DNA from: Trissonchulus latispiculum
Taxonomy: Eukaryota > Nematoda > Enoplea > Enoplida > Ironidae
NCBI GenBank assembly: GCA_030248195.1
Contig: JASAND010020062.1
Location: 62,001-126,000, forward strand
Direction of reading: 5' to 3'
Length of the DNA stretch: 64,000 nucleotides
Shown here: piece by piece, positions 29,701 to 48,199 of the stretch
Position numbering within the stretch: the first letter of the stretch is position 1
How the letters are laid out: the number at the start of each line of letters is the position of its first letter
Notes under the pieces: generated by a model
What the model saw: the letters and a program-made list of their open reading frames with translations, nothing else
What the model was told of the DNA's origin: nothing
Database searches by the model: none
Made by a program: the position numbers and the translations under genes

Positions 29701-32700
29701 TATTAATTTTTTGTTAGTTACACCCTGTGGGGTGGGGACAATAGTATGAAAATCGAAATAACTTGATGGAGATGTCAGATTGTATATAATAGTTCAGGTG
29801 TGGATGGAAACAGCAAGTTTTCCTTTCAAATGAGTTGTTTCTTACTTCTGCGTACCGACACCGTCGCTGGCAATATATATATACTCTATATCATGAAGCT
29901 GTGAAGAGTAAATTAAATTTTTTGAAAATGTCCTTATCGCGGTTATATATCAGAATTTTACCCAGAGATATATACACAAGAAACAAAAATGCTCCTCTGG
30001 AGCATGAAAAAGTAATATGGGTGATGGTTAGGTTGTAAAATCAAGAGAGGACTAGTCTTTAAAATGCTTAATATGGGGCTAGGTTCAAAAATAGAAGAGG
30101 ACTAGGTTGTGAGCGAATTAATATGGGCACAGCTTCGCCGAACAACCCATATTCGCGGTTTATAAATGTAAATCACTATTCCTATCCACAATGCATTTAT
30201 AGTGCATAAATAATCGACTGCTATGTATTCGAGCTTTAATGGAACTTTCATTTTAGCAACCTTTAGTTTCAAGAAAAAAGCTCTATTCTAACCAGAGCAT
30301 TTTATCCATTTTTACGGCAAATTTATATTTCAATAATTTTAGGATTCTGACTTTCTATTTCTAATAGCTTTAGCATCGTATTCTTAGATCTCTTCTCGTT
30401 GCTTGCCGCAGTTTAATACGATCAATGACAATTACGTATATATTCCTAGCTAGTCTAACACTGTTTGTATATAAACAGCATTCAGTGAGAATTCAACTCC
30501 TTAAATTTCTTATTATTAACTGATATTGATAACTCTGTACGTGACAAAAGCTAAGACGAAGCGTGAAATCCCGCGAATATGGGTTGTTCGGCGAAGCTGT
30601 GCCCATATTAATTCGCTCACAACCTAGTCCTCTTCTATTTTTGAACCTAGCCCCATATTAAGCATTTTAAAGACTAGTCCTCTCTTGATTTTACAACCTA
30701 ACCATCACCCATATTACTTTTTCATGCTCCAGAGGAGCATTTTTGTTTCTTGTCCTTCTGTCATTTTAAAGGATCCCTTTACAGCAATGCACTAATTGAT
30801 ATAAGGAGCTTAAACAGTGCCCTAGGCCAGGCTAAAAGTGATTATAGATTTAGCACACAATATAGACACCATTGAATTCCCACCTCCGCTCGAAGTGTTT
30901 GGTAAACTGACTTTAAAGACTTTCATTTTGGACCACCATTGGAACCCTGACTCACAGGTCTCCGTGGTCAGGGCTCACATGTACCGACTTCGATAGTATG
31001 CCTATCGTTTACCACCACCAGCACCGCCGACTTACTATAAATGGGTAACCGCCAAATTGCCGAAAAAAGCTGTTTTAGGGAGTTTGACCACTGGTCAGTA
31101 GGCCACCTAGACCGTAGTGACCGGTGCTCACTTCCCTCGGTTTCGGCAATATGCCCATTGAAACGAGCGTAGTCGATTTACTATTATATGCCCCCGACCA
31201 AAAACGCCGAAAAACGCAGTTTTAGGCCGTTTGACCAGTGGTCAATAGGCCCCATAGGCTGTAGTGACCAGTGGTCACTTCCGTCGGTTTCGGCAATATG
31301 CCCATTGAAACGAGCGTAGTCGATTTACTATATGCCCCCGACCAAAACGCCGAAAAACGCAGTTTTAGGCCGTTTGACCAGTGGTCAGTAGGCCCCATAG
31401 GCTGTAGTGACCACTGGTCACTTCCGTTGGTTCCGGCAATATGCCCATTGAAACGAGCGTAGTCGATTTACTATATATGCCCCCGACCAAAACGCCGAAA
31501 AACGCAGTTTTTGGCCGTTTGACCAGTGGTCAATAGGCCCCATAGGCTGTAGTGACCAGTGGTCACTTCCGTCGGTTTCGGCAATATGCCCATTGAAACG
31601 AGCGTAGTCGATTTACTGTATATGCCCCCGACCAAACCGCCGAAAAACGCAGTTTGCGGCCGTTTGACCAGTGGTCAATAGGCCCCATAGGCTGTAGTGA
31701 CCAGTGGTCACTTCCGTCGGAATCGGTGATATGCCCATTGAAACGAGCGTAGTCGATTTACTATATATCCCCCCGACCAAAACGCCGAAAAACACTGTTG
31801 TAGGCCGTTTGACCAGTGGTCAATAGGGCTCCTAGGCCGTAGTGACCAGTGGTCACTTCCGTCGGTTTCGGCAATATGCCCATTGAAACGAGCGTAGTCG
31901 ATTTACTATATATGCCCCCGATCAAAACGCCGAAAAACGCTGTTTAGAGTGAGTTTTCCCAACTTTGACCCTGGGCGAGGAACCACGGGAGCCATGCTGA
32001 CCAGTGGTCACTTCGGGCGGTATCGGCAGTATGCTCATCGTTTTCAGCGACCCCGATTTACTATATATGGGCACCACCCCAAGGCCGAAAAACGCCATTT
32101 TTAGTGACTTTTAGACCATTTCTAGTAAAAGTGGGACTTAGAAACTTTTCGCCAAAACAGGCCAAAAAATGCAAAGTTTGGGCCCATCTCCTGAAAGCTA
32201 GGGAGCAAAATTAAAAAATCCCCCTCGTTACTTTATGCACCCCTACTGGTAATTTTCAACAAAAGATACTAGACCTCTCCAGCTTCTGCCCAGTTCTAGA
32301 AAAGTGTGACCAAAATTTGCGAAAAATAGCGAAAGTCCGACTTTGGGACCTTGGCACAGAGCCAAAATTGGCCAGGTGCCAAAATGACCAAAAAAAGGTA
32401 GCATGGGGGGATCCTGTCTACCAACATATAATAGTAGTATGGTGCCAAAATGCCCACATCGTTCCAACACTTAGCCGTAAAATGCATTTCCAATAAGCGT
32501 TATTCACCGAGAAAAAAAACAAACGCACGGTAACTATCGCCTAGTGCAAAAATTCGAAGTTTCGAATTCGAACCAAAAGTATGGTGGTACTTGTAGTACT
32601 ACTCGAGTTGTTTACGATGGTAACATTTTTACCACTCCCGGACCTCTAATTAGCTGGCACCAGGCCAACACGGTCTCCAGGGGGCCGCGCAGACGCCTTT

Positions 32701-33618
32701 ATACCCATATTATGTAGGGGCGCTATCGCGCCCCTACATAATACCTAGAAAGAAAGAGCTCGAAAAATTGATCCCCCAGGGGTGGGGAATATAGGGGGCG
32801 CAAAGCGGCTCTAAGTGTCTGATTTTTAGAAAAGAGGCGACAAATAATATCTTTTGGGGGCTGAGTTCGAGATTGGAGGCTTGTGATGTGACGATGGGGG
32901 ACACATTTTTTGAAAAAGATGGGAGCCCAGGGATTCCCCCCCAGGGCCAGGGTGCTTTAACCCCAAATTTTTGCATCCCCCCGAAAAATTTTGTGGCTAC
33001 GCTTGTGGACATATATAGGTGCAAGGATGGGGGAGGTTTGGGAGGGAGTGGGTAGCCTTCCCCAGGCATATTTTAACCTCCCCCCATATTTATATAGTAC
33101 CCAATTTTTGTCTCGGCGTGACTAGCCCCGCGCAGTTGTGGCTGTAGGGGGAGGGTTCCCCTCCCAAAAGTTCTGGGGGCCTTACCCCTTCCCTCCCGCC
33201 TTACACCTATGCGTAAAAGTATATACCCAATTTTGCTCATTTCTGCATACAGATACAAGGCCATCTTCCTCGGGGGCGAAATTAGTTTGACTTCTAAATT
33301 TGACTTTAGCGATGCCCTCCTCAAAAACATTAGTTTAGTTTAATACAAAAAATATATATCAAAATCAACTAGCTAACCATTCTTTATTATTGTTGGTCCA
33401 GACGGTGGCAACTCATGAGATGGAACTATTTTTCCAGGCGTTTTTTCAGACGACGGCTGTTTCCCAGCCGATTCTCCGCTGGCTTTTTGTTGTTGTTTGG
33501 AATTCGTGACAGTCGACGGGTCATGTTTCTGGTTTGATTGCTGAGACTGAGAAGTGGAAAAGCAGATGAGATTAACAGTTAGCAACAAAAGAAATAGGAC
33601 ACACTTAAAAATATCCAT
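26703..33618 (-). CDS. Small secreted low-complexity protein, function unknown (two exons seen, 3' end uncertain)
   Basis: Exon 1 (33618-33378) encodes 80 residues. It starts MDIFKC with a strongly hydrophobic stretch to about residue 20, a typical signal peptide likely cleaved near the Ser-rich STSQSQQ. A Ser/Gln/Lys/Pro-rich segment follows. The donor at 33377 is phase 1. Exon 2 (27011-26703, acceptor tttcag) joins in phase and gives a Gly/Gln/Thr/Ala/Pro-rich repeat-like region, then an acidic patch, DVDDDFDF, and a tail ending INELLG. A phase-1 GT donor follows at 26702. If unspliced, the frame runs on to a stop at 26650-26652. No further exon was found before the palindrome arm at 25435, so the gene may be truncated by the rearrangement. 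It is divergent from intact BiP, with 869 bp between start codons. I do not recognise a family. The intron of about 6.4 kb is full of repeats. Confidence 0.6.
27058..27391. mobile_element. hAT-like MITE with CCCCGG-rich ends, inside the secreted-gene intron
   Basis: TIRs tagggatgcaccggggc and, inverted, agagatgcaccggggc. A 13-bp direct repeat, aatatatacgtat, lies at 27045-27057 and 27392-27404. The surrounding sequence is TA-rich, so the true target duplication may be the 8 bp typical of hAT. Confidence 0.75.
28521..29608 (+). mobile_element. TA-flanked 1.1 kb element, copy 1
   Basis: Ends tagccatgggg and inverse, flanked by TA dinucleotides. TIRs contain repeated aaaacccaccc/ttttggggg blocks. 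No transposase ORF. TA target duplications suggest a non-autonomous Tc1/mariner-like element. Flanks are unrelated to those of copy 2. Confidence 0.7.
29976..30753. mobile_element. 778-bp foldback element with ~195-bp TIRs
   Basis: acaagaaacaaaaatgctcc at the left is matched inverted at the right end. TIRs run through agaggactagtc, gaggactaggttgtgagc and cttcgccgaacaaccc and match almost perfectly between 29976-30170 and 30575-30753. The AT-rich centre (about 30170-30575) has no ORF. No convincing target duplication is seen. Confidence 0.8.
31085..32095. repeat. Tandem repeat array, ~145-bp unit, about 7 copies
   Basis: The marker gcccattgaaacgagcg recurs at 31153, 31300, 31443, 31588, 31733 and 31878, spacing 143-147 bp, with degenerate units at both ends. 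Every unit carries palindromes of the gaccagtggtc type, about 75 bp apart, and the segment cccgaccaaaacgccgaaaa. This may be a local satellite or the body of a larger element. Confidence 0.9.
32100..33360. other. Spacer stretch of repeats, no gene
   Basis: Contains a 16-bp perfect-stem hairpin at 32708-32743 (tattatgtaggggcgc, tatc loop, inverse) followed by CTAG eight bases after the inner stem, and G/C-run-rich segments (32770-33200) typical of hAT-like MITE ends. No coding sequence was recognised. Confidence 0.5.
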
Positions 33619-34487
33619 GGCTTCACTAAAGGGCTTTGCGTTGCACGCCCCCGATCCGTGCCTGTCTACTCTAAAGCTAAGCACTAAGCCAAACAATTTG
33701 TGTCAAAGAAATTGGAAACAGACATTTCAATAAATCCAGTAACATATTGCTGAAAAATTCAGTCAATTCATAGCTAGATGTCTTCAAAAACAGCAAACCA
33801 TTACATCAGCAGACTGGAAAATACTGTTTGCAAATTTGAAGCGAAAATACTGGAAAATTCGCGACACCACTCGAAATTTGTGTACATGATGTAGATTTCG
33901 TGCATATGTGACAGGCTTGTTTACTCAGGCGTCACGTGGTTTTGGCATTGCATACGTTGGCCAATCAAGCTTTGACTTTGTGCAACTCCGACCAATAAAA
34001 TTGGAAGCACGTGAGCTGACTGCAACCAATGAAGTTGAAACACGGTTAGGGTGACGTAGGAATTTTAGCTTTTATTCAATGTGTCTATGCTATGCTTTAA
34101 TCAGTTTGTGAATTCTGCGTGAAGTGAAACTATCTTGCTACTACTGCTACTGTGCTTTTATACGCTTGTTAATTTAATATTCTGGTGATTTCTAATTTCT
34201 GGTATTCATCAGCAGTCAATTTTTGAATTAAAAAGGTAAGCTTTTCAATTTAATAATTCTTCCTTACTAATTTTTTCTTTCGTAAATAACAAGATAATGC
34301 GTAACATTGAGTTTACAACATCTTGGTTAATTGGTCTTGAATTTCATCATTATATTTAAAAAAGTTTCTCAGACCCTCAGCTCAGCAAAGGACAAGTTGT
34401 ATAGCTAGTGAGCATTTATTGAATCAGTTTGATAATATTTTATTTGGATTTTATTTCTTTGCTTCATCTAGTTTAACTTTTTCAGAG
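33619..34487. promoter_or_regulatory. Bidirectional intergenic/promoter region between secreted-protein gene and BiP
   Basis: The 869 bp separating two oppositely oriented start codons contains CCAAT boxes at 33961-33965, 33992-33996 and 34026-34030, an inverted one (ATTGG) at 34000-34004, and CACGTG cores near 33934 and 34008-34013. A TGACGTAG site near 34051 resembles a CRE/UPRE. Clustered CCAAT plus CACG motifs are the known architecture of ER-stress-induced GRP promoters. A non-coding first exon ends at 34235 (aaaag before gtaag) and a 250-bp 5' UTR intron ends at 34485. The transcription start sites cannot be placed. Confidence 0.65.
34026..34044 (+). promoter_or_regulatory. ER stress element (ERSE)-like site
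   Basis: CCAAT, then exactly nine bases, then ACACG. The mammalian ERSE consensus is CCAAT-N9-CCACG, bound by NF-Y plus ATF6/XBP1, so this site has one mismatch. It is about 450 bp upstream of the BiP ATG, and upstream of the 5' UTR intron. Function is inferred from spacing and gene identity only. Confidence 0.5.
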
Positions 34488-41371
<6,884 letters not shown>

Positions 41372-42297
41372 TCGCCCTACCTCCTACCCCCCCCTTCCTG
41401 TTCCCTAACCCATTCCAGATGGAACCTGGACTTTCTGGTTCCCCTCCCCTCCACCCCTTCCCGCCTTTTGAACCTTCTCTCTTGTCGGACTTCCATGGAT
41501 TGTTGTAATCCATCCCTCCCATTATTTCTTGTGCATTTTTGAGTTTACTGTTGATACAACAGCCTAGAGTTGTGTGTTTGGCACTACTGGTACACTTGGA
41601 TTGCACCTTTTTTCCTGCGGTGGGTGTGGGAGTCCCTTGTGGGGTCTTTAAAAATATTTTTCTCTACATTTTCTAGAAACATTCGGTTCCTGTAATTTTC
41701 CTAAATGTTTGCAGATTTTTCGGCCTGGTGTTTAATCTGATGTTTAATGAATATTGTCGTAATTGTTTGTTTTTGTTGTTGTTTTTTCTGTCCCCTGTTT
41801 TTGTTTCTTAGGAATTGATATACATACGTACTGTTGTTTGTAGATGCTCATTTAATTTATTGAACTGTATTGGAGCATTACTGTACGAAAACTGCTGCAT
41901 TATTCCTGCAGTTTTTGTTCGTGTCGCTGATTATGTGCAAGCGTGTACAGTGAATTAAACTTAACTTTTGTTTGTTGCATATATATACTTGAATTTTGTA
42001 TGACTGGGATAAACTACCATTGCTAGCTAACCTGTATATACAGTAGTAACTAGTATACAGTTAACTAGACTGTGACATTGTTTATTACCTTTGCCTGTTC
42101 TGTGTGTGGTAGCTTTAATTTGGTTGCCAGAACTTGTGGGAGGGATTTTGTGAAAGTTGGTATAGTATGGTTTTTGGTGAATTTGGTATGGATGAAGTAT
42201 GACTTAATTTTACTGTGTGAGTGTCTTGTTTTGTCTGTTCTGTTCATTCTGTGCATCATTTTCTGTTGTATTCATGTTTTTGCCAATGAAAAATAAA
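41372..42297 (+). other. BiP 3' UTR (intact copy) with poly(A) signal
   Basis: This is a non-coding stretch after the TGA with no competing ORF, ending at an AATAAA at 42292-42297. The end point is inferred from this signal. The whole stretch is conserved in the left arm (about 19088-20007), with the polypyrimidine-rich start and the long T-rich body both recognisable. Confidence 0.6.
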
Positions 42298-42398
42298 ATA
42301 GAATATTTTTTAGGGTTGTGGTCCCTTTTTTACTGATTAAGGTCAGCTGAGTGAGTTTGCCTTGCCTAGGTAGAATGGAATTTGGTCATAGGTTTAAC

Positions 42399-44531
42399 AA
42401 GGCGCTAATTTATTGCAAAAGGGATATCTGTAACAGCAGTTTAACTATTTTAAGTACTGGCTTTGATAAGATTGCTTTCTGCACACAGAAATTGCTCAGC
42501 TAACATTTAAAAGATCAAGACAGCGTGAATGAGGCACACCCTAAGCGAACATATTTTGCTTAAACATCTAATTCACATTTCAGATATATGGATTTTAGCT
42601 TTAAAATTGTATCTTGGATACTCCAAAATAGACCTGTCGCCTGAACAAAATTATCTGAGTGAGTCTAATTTCGGTGTTTTAAAAAGGGTTTCAGAGGGGT
42701 GGACAACCCCATTTGATCTCTTCATAAAGCGTTTAGCATGCTGTCACCGTTTACGCAGTAGTGTTGTTGACCGGCCGAAATTTTCGTCGGCCGGCCGAAA
42801 CCGGCCGGCCGACCTTCTGAAGAAACGGCCGGCCGGCCGGCCTTGCGACGGCCCAACCGGCCAAGAACGGCCGGCTGACGAATCAAAGACTAAAAATGGC
42901 CGGAAGGCTGACCCATGAGTGCCAGAATAAGAAATCAAGATATGAAAATGTATCAGCACAACTTAAAATCGATTTCCTGAGAAAATTTTGATAAACCGCT
43001 GAAATATAAGCGCGGACGGCTGGCCGGCCGTCCGGCCGAGTGCACCTCTTGGTCTCCTGGCCGGTCAACAACACTATTACGCAGGTTCGAAGTAAGTGCA
43101 TTAACAAATATTCTCACATTAAACAATGTATCGAATAATTTTTAAGCTATTTAATGTCTTCAATCTAACTAAACGCTGTTTAAACATAAACTGTTTAGAT
43201 ACATATTCTTTGGGCCCTTCTCCAAGCTTTGCTTGCAACGTAAACCACAGGATTCTTGCCTTGTATATCTCGGATTAATTTCAAACACTCAATACTTTTC
43301 TCAAATAAACAATGCATGCTATTGTAAAGCTCATAACAGTTGCGTTTGCATCATAAATCCTAGGCTTGCCGAGGAAATAAGTATAAATGACGTCAAAGGA
43401 CGTTATATAAATTAGTCGGAGACACTCGCATTATGTTTGCCTTATGCATTATAAAAAACTTACATTTTGATATTTAAAATGTTGTATGATATCTTCGAAA
43501 TGCTGTAATGTTTACAACATTTATGCTTGCTGAACTACCACTATAAAATTTAGTTTATATTATTCTCTGGCTAAACAACACAGCTGTGACAAATACAGAA
43601 CTGTGAGTATTTAGAAACTACCAAATCAAAAATATCGGTATAAACGGTATGATAAGGCTGCGCATTTTTCGGATCCACTTTGTAGATCATAGAGATCATG
43701 AAACTAAAATGAACACCGTTTAGACAGTTTTCGGTAGAATGTTTCGCGACGAGAAATGCTTTGACCGCCGAATTACTGAAAAAGATTCTGCAAACAAAAC
43801 ACTACTCTGCCAACTAAAAGGGATGTATAGGTACTTTTCTTATGCTACAGGACAAATTGTGTAGTACGTAGACAAATATATATGCTAACTTTTTCAAATT
43901 TGAAGCCTAATTTTGAATTTAATGATGTTTACGAAATTCGGACATTTTGGGACCACAGAATATTAAGTTTGACTTGTGGCTAGGCTATACCGGACAATAG
44001 AAAATATTCTTTGCGGTGTATTCTAAAACCAAATAGTATATATATGACTTTGGGGTCATATCAAAACAACTTATATAAAATTATCTCAAAAAATTATTTT
44101 GAACTGTGAACCTGACTAAATGCTTGGCTTAGATGCGATTACTACATTTGCCCCCTCGGTATATATATACTGACTTTTTTGATATGAGCATTTGGTTTAA
44201 GCATTTTTGTCTCCGACTTGCACGAGGCTTGTACATTTTATTTGTACTAATTACTGTAGATTCCACAAGATTTAATTAGGTAATTCATTTTGCGACAAAA
44301 ATCTATACGCTAGACTTTCTGGCATTTGTCGGAAATGTAAGTAATAATTGATAGTATCAAAATTAAGTTTACCAATTTGTATTAAATGATGATATCTGGA
44401 ATTAAAAGTTTTGCAAAAGTTTGCTTTGCATTAAATGATGTTATCAGTAGCTGCTCAGTTTTTATACGAGCAAAGTACGGCAGAGCAAATGAGGTTATTA
44501 ATCCCTGTCGCGCCTGTGGGCGCGACAGGAA
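42399..44531. mobile_element. 2.1 kb insertion private to the right arm
   Basis: The left arm near 18990 reads straight through (gatatctttgaaacctatg). The right arm is split at this point between cataggttt and aaagatatcaatg. No target duplication or terminal inverted repeat is evident. A strong hairpin (cctgtcgcgcc, tgtg, inverse, near 44504-44529) sits at one end. It contains a nested CCGGCC-rich block at 42770-43075. No large ORF. Confidence 0.75.
42770..43075. mobile_element. CCGGCCGG-block element nested in the right-arm insertion
   Basis: It begins tagtgttgttgaccggcc and ends ggccggtcaacaacacta, a clear terminal inverted repeat. GC-rich reiterations at both sides flank an AT-rich middle. 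Confidence 0.75.
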
Positions 44532-45374
44532 AAAAGATATCAATGATGTGTGTGTGCAAAAGCCGAAATATTGCAAAGTTAAGTCCACAAATGTTAAGCT
44601 CTGGATGTAGTAGCCTTCAAATAAGTTTGATAGAAATAGTGCATGGTTGAACTGAGTTTTGGAAATGCAAGCCGATAGTGAAATGGTGATGTTTTAAATC
44701 ATAGATATCTCTGTTAGAGTTGGGGTCGTAGGAAAAGAAAGTTTTCTTTTTTCAAAGAAATCGGTCTTTTTTACGAATAAGATTAGATCTAACATTAAAC
44801 GGTGCCTGGCTTTCGGTCGCTAGATTACTGTTAGGCTAACCTTTGCTCGGTTTTAAGTAAATTTTCGGACGGCGACGTCGCATGCCGCTTTAAACGATTA
44901 AGGTGAAATTTGGTATGAGTATTGATTGAGTTCTAACGGAATACTTGATTTTGCGGAATTTTTTCTATTCGCCCTCGAGAAAGACAGGGGAGTCTACATA
45001 ATAACCGCTCTATCTTTATAACAACACCTATATTCAATTTGTAATTATAATCCAATCCAATTATATAAGAGAATTCCATGGTCCAAAAATTTCATGTTTT
45101 ATCCGGAAAAGCTGAAAATTTATTTTTGATGGAATTGTGCATTACCGAATATCACGTATTCTCGAATTCTCTGCATATCCTAATAAGTGAAATAGACAGT
45201 AGTAGGAGTGCCTGTGTGAATGTGTTTAACAAGATCGTTGCGCTACACGTGCGTAAATATATGAATATTCAAACAAACCATACATATAGTGCATACAGTA
45301 TACATGCGTGCAACCATTACAATGCATGGCATCGTTGTGAACTGTATGAAGCGGTATCTGTTTTCACATTGTAT

Positions 45375-45700
45375 AAAACCTATAACGTTGATGTTGCACG
45401 TCTGCATTGCTGTTATAATGTTAGACAGCTCCTAGTGCGGATTGTTCTTGGTCTGCCGCTGTCATGTGTTTTCTGTGGGTGCCAAAGGTCAATAATAATA
45501 CTGCAGCTCCCCCGCCATGGGGGTCAATCTTAGCATCGCCGTTCCCTCTGCTACGGGGGTCATACTACCCAATTCCCCCGCTATGGGGGTCAAATCGTCA
45601 GCATCATCATCATCATCGTTCCCCCGACTGGGGGCAACTCGATAATAAGAGTTGGAGGCAAACACATGACGCACACAATGGCCAAGAAATTTTTGCCTTT
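45375..45700 (+). repeat. 280-bp interspersed repeat, copy R6
   Basis: Right-arm partner of the copy at 17740-18075. The gacccccat reiterations and ATC repeats differ in number between arms. Confidence 0.65.
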
Positions 45701-45829
45701 TAGTGCTGCTGGTCATGGACTGTGTATCCGGGGATGAGCATCGGTACCCTAGACCCTGGCAAGGGTGGTTGAATTATTTTTGGTGCATTTTGCAAAATTC
45801 GTTTGCATAAAATGAAGCATGCGGTAGAG

Positions 45830-46210
45830 ATGAGCATTTCGGTCTGTCGGCCTGGGCCGGGCCTACATCAATTGGTTAGCGTGCCGGGCCGAGAAACTTA
45901 TTAACTGCGGGCCGAAACGGGCAGCCTAAGAAAACGAAGTGAAAGCACTAAATTCAGCTGAAACTTACTTTTTAATTATTCCATTGTATTTTGCGTTTTC
46001 TCCATGTTGTGTTGAAGCCTAGTTAAATTTTGGAAATTTCCTTTTGGCGGGCAGGGCCGGGCCCAATTTCTGGACCGGGCCGAAAAATTTTGCCAGTGGG
46101 CTCATGTCCAGCATACAGTTACTCCTGGTTATGTATAATAAGAAAGATAACGTATTAACCTGGCTCAGTAGGCCGGCCAGGCGCCCGGCCTGCTGTTTCG
46201 GACCCGGCCG
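45830..46210. mobile_element. GC-block element, right-arm partner of 17195-17590
   Basis: Starts tagagatgagcatttcgg and runs through ggcctgggccgggcc to aggcgcccggcctgc. Same order as the left copy, inverted. Confidence 0.6.
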
Positions 46211-46424
46211 GATGAAACTGAAGGAGAAGTTATTAGAAAGCCTGCACAAATTTTCTTTCTTGGCTGGCACTATTTGCTACACTGTAGACGTATTTGGTGG
46301 GTGCACAACAGAAATAAGTAAAACAAATTGATATGTAGCAAAGTCAAATTTCTTGCTAAACTACGACTACACCGTTTTTCAGATCAATTTCATGAATAGT
46401 TCTTCATTTTCAGCTAACGTACGG

Positions 46425-46620
46425 GAAAAGTCTTGGCCATATTGCCCCACGTGTTTGCCATGAGCTATAGTGAGGAGGTTACAGTAGGCGGTGTGGGGAG
46501 GGGCGCGTGGCACACCCATCAACCTGTAAGCGGACAGAGGCAGATGCTTAACGCTTGGATAAACACATGAGAAGTTATGGTACACTTACATGCGAGTTCT
46601 CACATGCTAGTACTTGCATG
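46425..46620 (-). repeat. 280-bp interspersed repeat, copy R5
   Basis: Right-arm partner of 16795-16990, diverged. Confidence 0.6.
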
Positions 46621-47034
46621 CGAGTGGAAGTTTTATGGAATCGCCCTCAAGAAAACACTAAACTGGACTTTGTAGAGTGCAAAGCTCTTACGATGATACA
46701 TGGGTGAAATCATTAAAAACAGCTTCTTATCAGACACTATTTACTATACTGTTAAACCATCGTTGATTGAACACAACAAAAATAAGTCGAAAATAAAATG
46801 ATGATACGCATATTGCATGATATTGATATAGCATATTACATGATATGATATCGATTTTGGAATTGAAAGTAATCCCATACATACATGCGTAATATGTATA
46901 TAAGTCGGAAACAGAAGTTCTTTGGAATGGAAGACAAGATATTGCAAAGACTCGACAACATTCTTTAAGATAAACTTCGTAGTCTCAAATGTTAGTTTTG
47001 GGCAAAAGTTCCTGTATGTTTCCAAGTACTGCAA

Positions 47035-47295
47035 AAATCTTGGCCATGTTGCCCCATGTGTTTGCCACTTGTTGTTGTTTATGTTGTTGCTGCAGCGGCA
47101 CTTAATAATAGGTGGCAGCAGTATTGGCCCACTGCTAGGGGTGTGTGGCACACACATTTCAACGTATAAGCGAACGCGCTTGATACGTATGCAGAACACA
47201 TGAGAGTGACAGACCAAGACCGATTTGCTGTAAGAGTCGCCTAACGTTATAACAGCTAAGCAGACCTGCAACATCCACTGGCTAGGTTTCATGCG
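47035..47295 (-). repeat. 280-bp interspersed repeat, copy R4
   Basis: Right-arm partner of 16242-16502. The internal GTT/CAA run differs in length. Confidence 0.75.
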
Positions 47296-47473
47296 TAGTA
47301 GCTGGTGCGTAGAAAGCCGCCTAGTGGCGAGATATTTTTAGTGCAGTTGTACAAGCTTGTGCTGAAACCAACAGATTGCTGAAGAGGTGGTGTTGGGATA
47401 ATCAAGCAGAGAGACAGACAAAGAGAGAGAGAGAGAGAGCAAGAAAGAGACGCCTTAGCAGGCTTCCAGAGAA

Positions 47474-47541
47474 GGCGCCGTGGCTCAAGAGCACTCGACT
47501 GAATCTCGAGAGGTCCGTGGACTCGATCCCACCAACGGCCA
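47474..47541 (+). tRNA. tRNA-like relic (right arm)
   Basis: Plus-strand GGCGCCG start and ACGGCCA end. The anticodon arm CTCGA/TCGAG pairs perfectly around loop CTGAATC, giving anticodon GAA (Phe). The D arm is shortened relative to the left copy and the acceptor stem needs a bulge, so it is probably not a working tRNA. A long AG run lies just upstream (near 47420). Confidence 0.5.
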
Positions 47542-47985
47542 CAATTTTTCCTTTAGAACCATTTAAAATAGTCAGACATTTCGCATCTTTTTTGAATGGA
47601 GTGAGGTATATAAATTTTAAGGAAACACTACTCTTTCTGATTCTCGAAATTCTGCATTTCTTTCTAATGGAAAACTGCAAATAAGATGACATTTTTTTCG
47701 CAGTTTCAGAGAAGGCTTTCTGCAAGGTATATACTTAACTTAGCCCTAGACTCTCAAAATAATGTAATTTCTGGAATCACTGTATTTTCTATTTGGTGAA
47801 TCTTTACTGTTGTTCATGACTAATTATGACGGTTTCTTCTAAATTCTCCAAATTTTGATTCTCAAAGAATGGCAAAAGAAAGAAATTCTAGAACTTCAAT
47901 TTATCATTTTCTGTTACAATTTCTTCCGTGAATGAGTTGAAGCTCTTGGGATCTGTGACTTTTGTGATATAGATTCTGATGTATT

Positions 47986-48199
<214 letters not shown>

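Noticed and set aside
31085..32095. CRISPR-like array
   Set aside because: Repeat units are 145 bp and contiguous without unique spacers, and the genome is animal.
33373..33696. Upstream Met at 33696 as start of the secreted protein
   Set aside because: It would put 26 polar, basic residues before the hydrophobic stretch. The Met at 33618 directly precedes a classic signal peptide.
45078..45533. 151-aa ORF, longest in the right arm outside BiP
   Set aside because: It runs across an interspersed repeat copy and unrelated flanking DNA, and the left-arm partner does not keep the frame.
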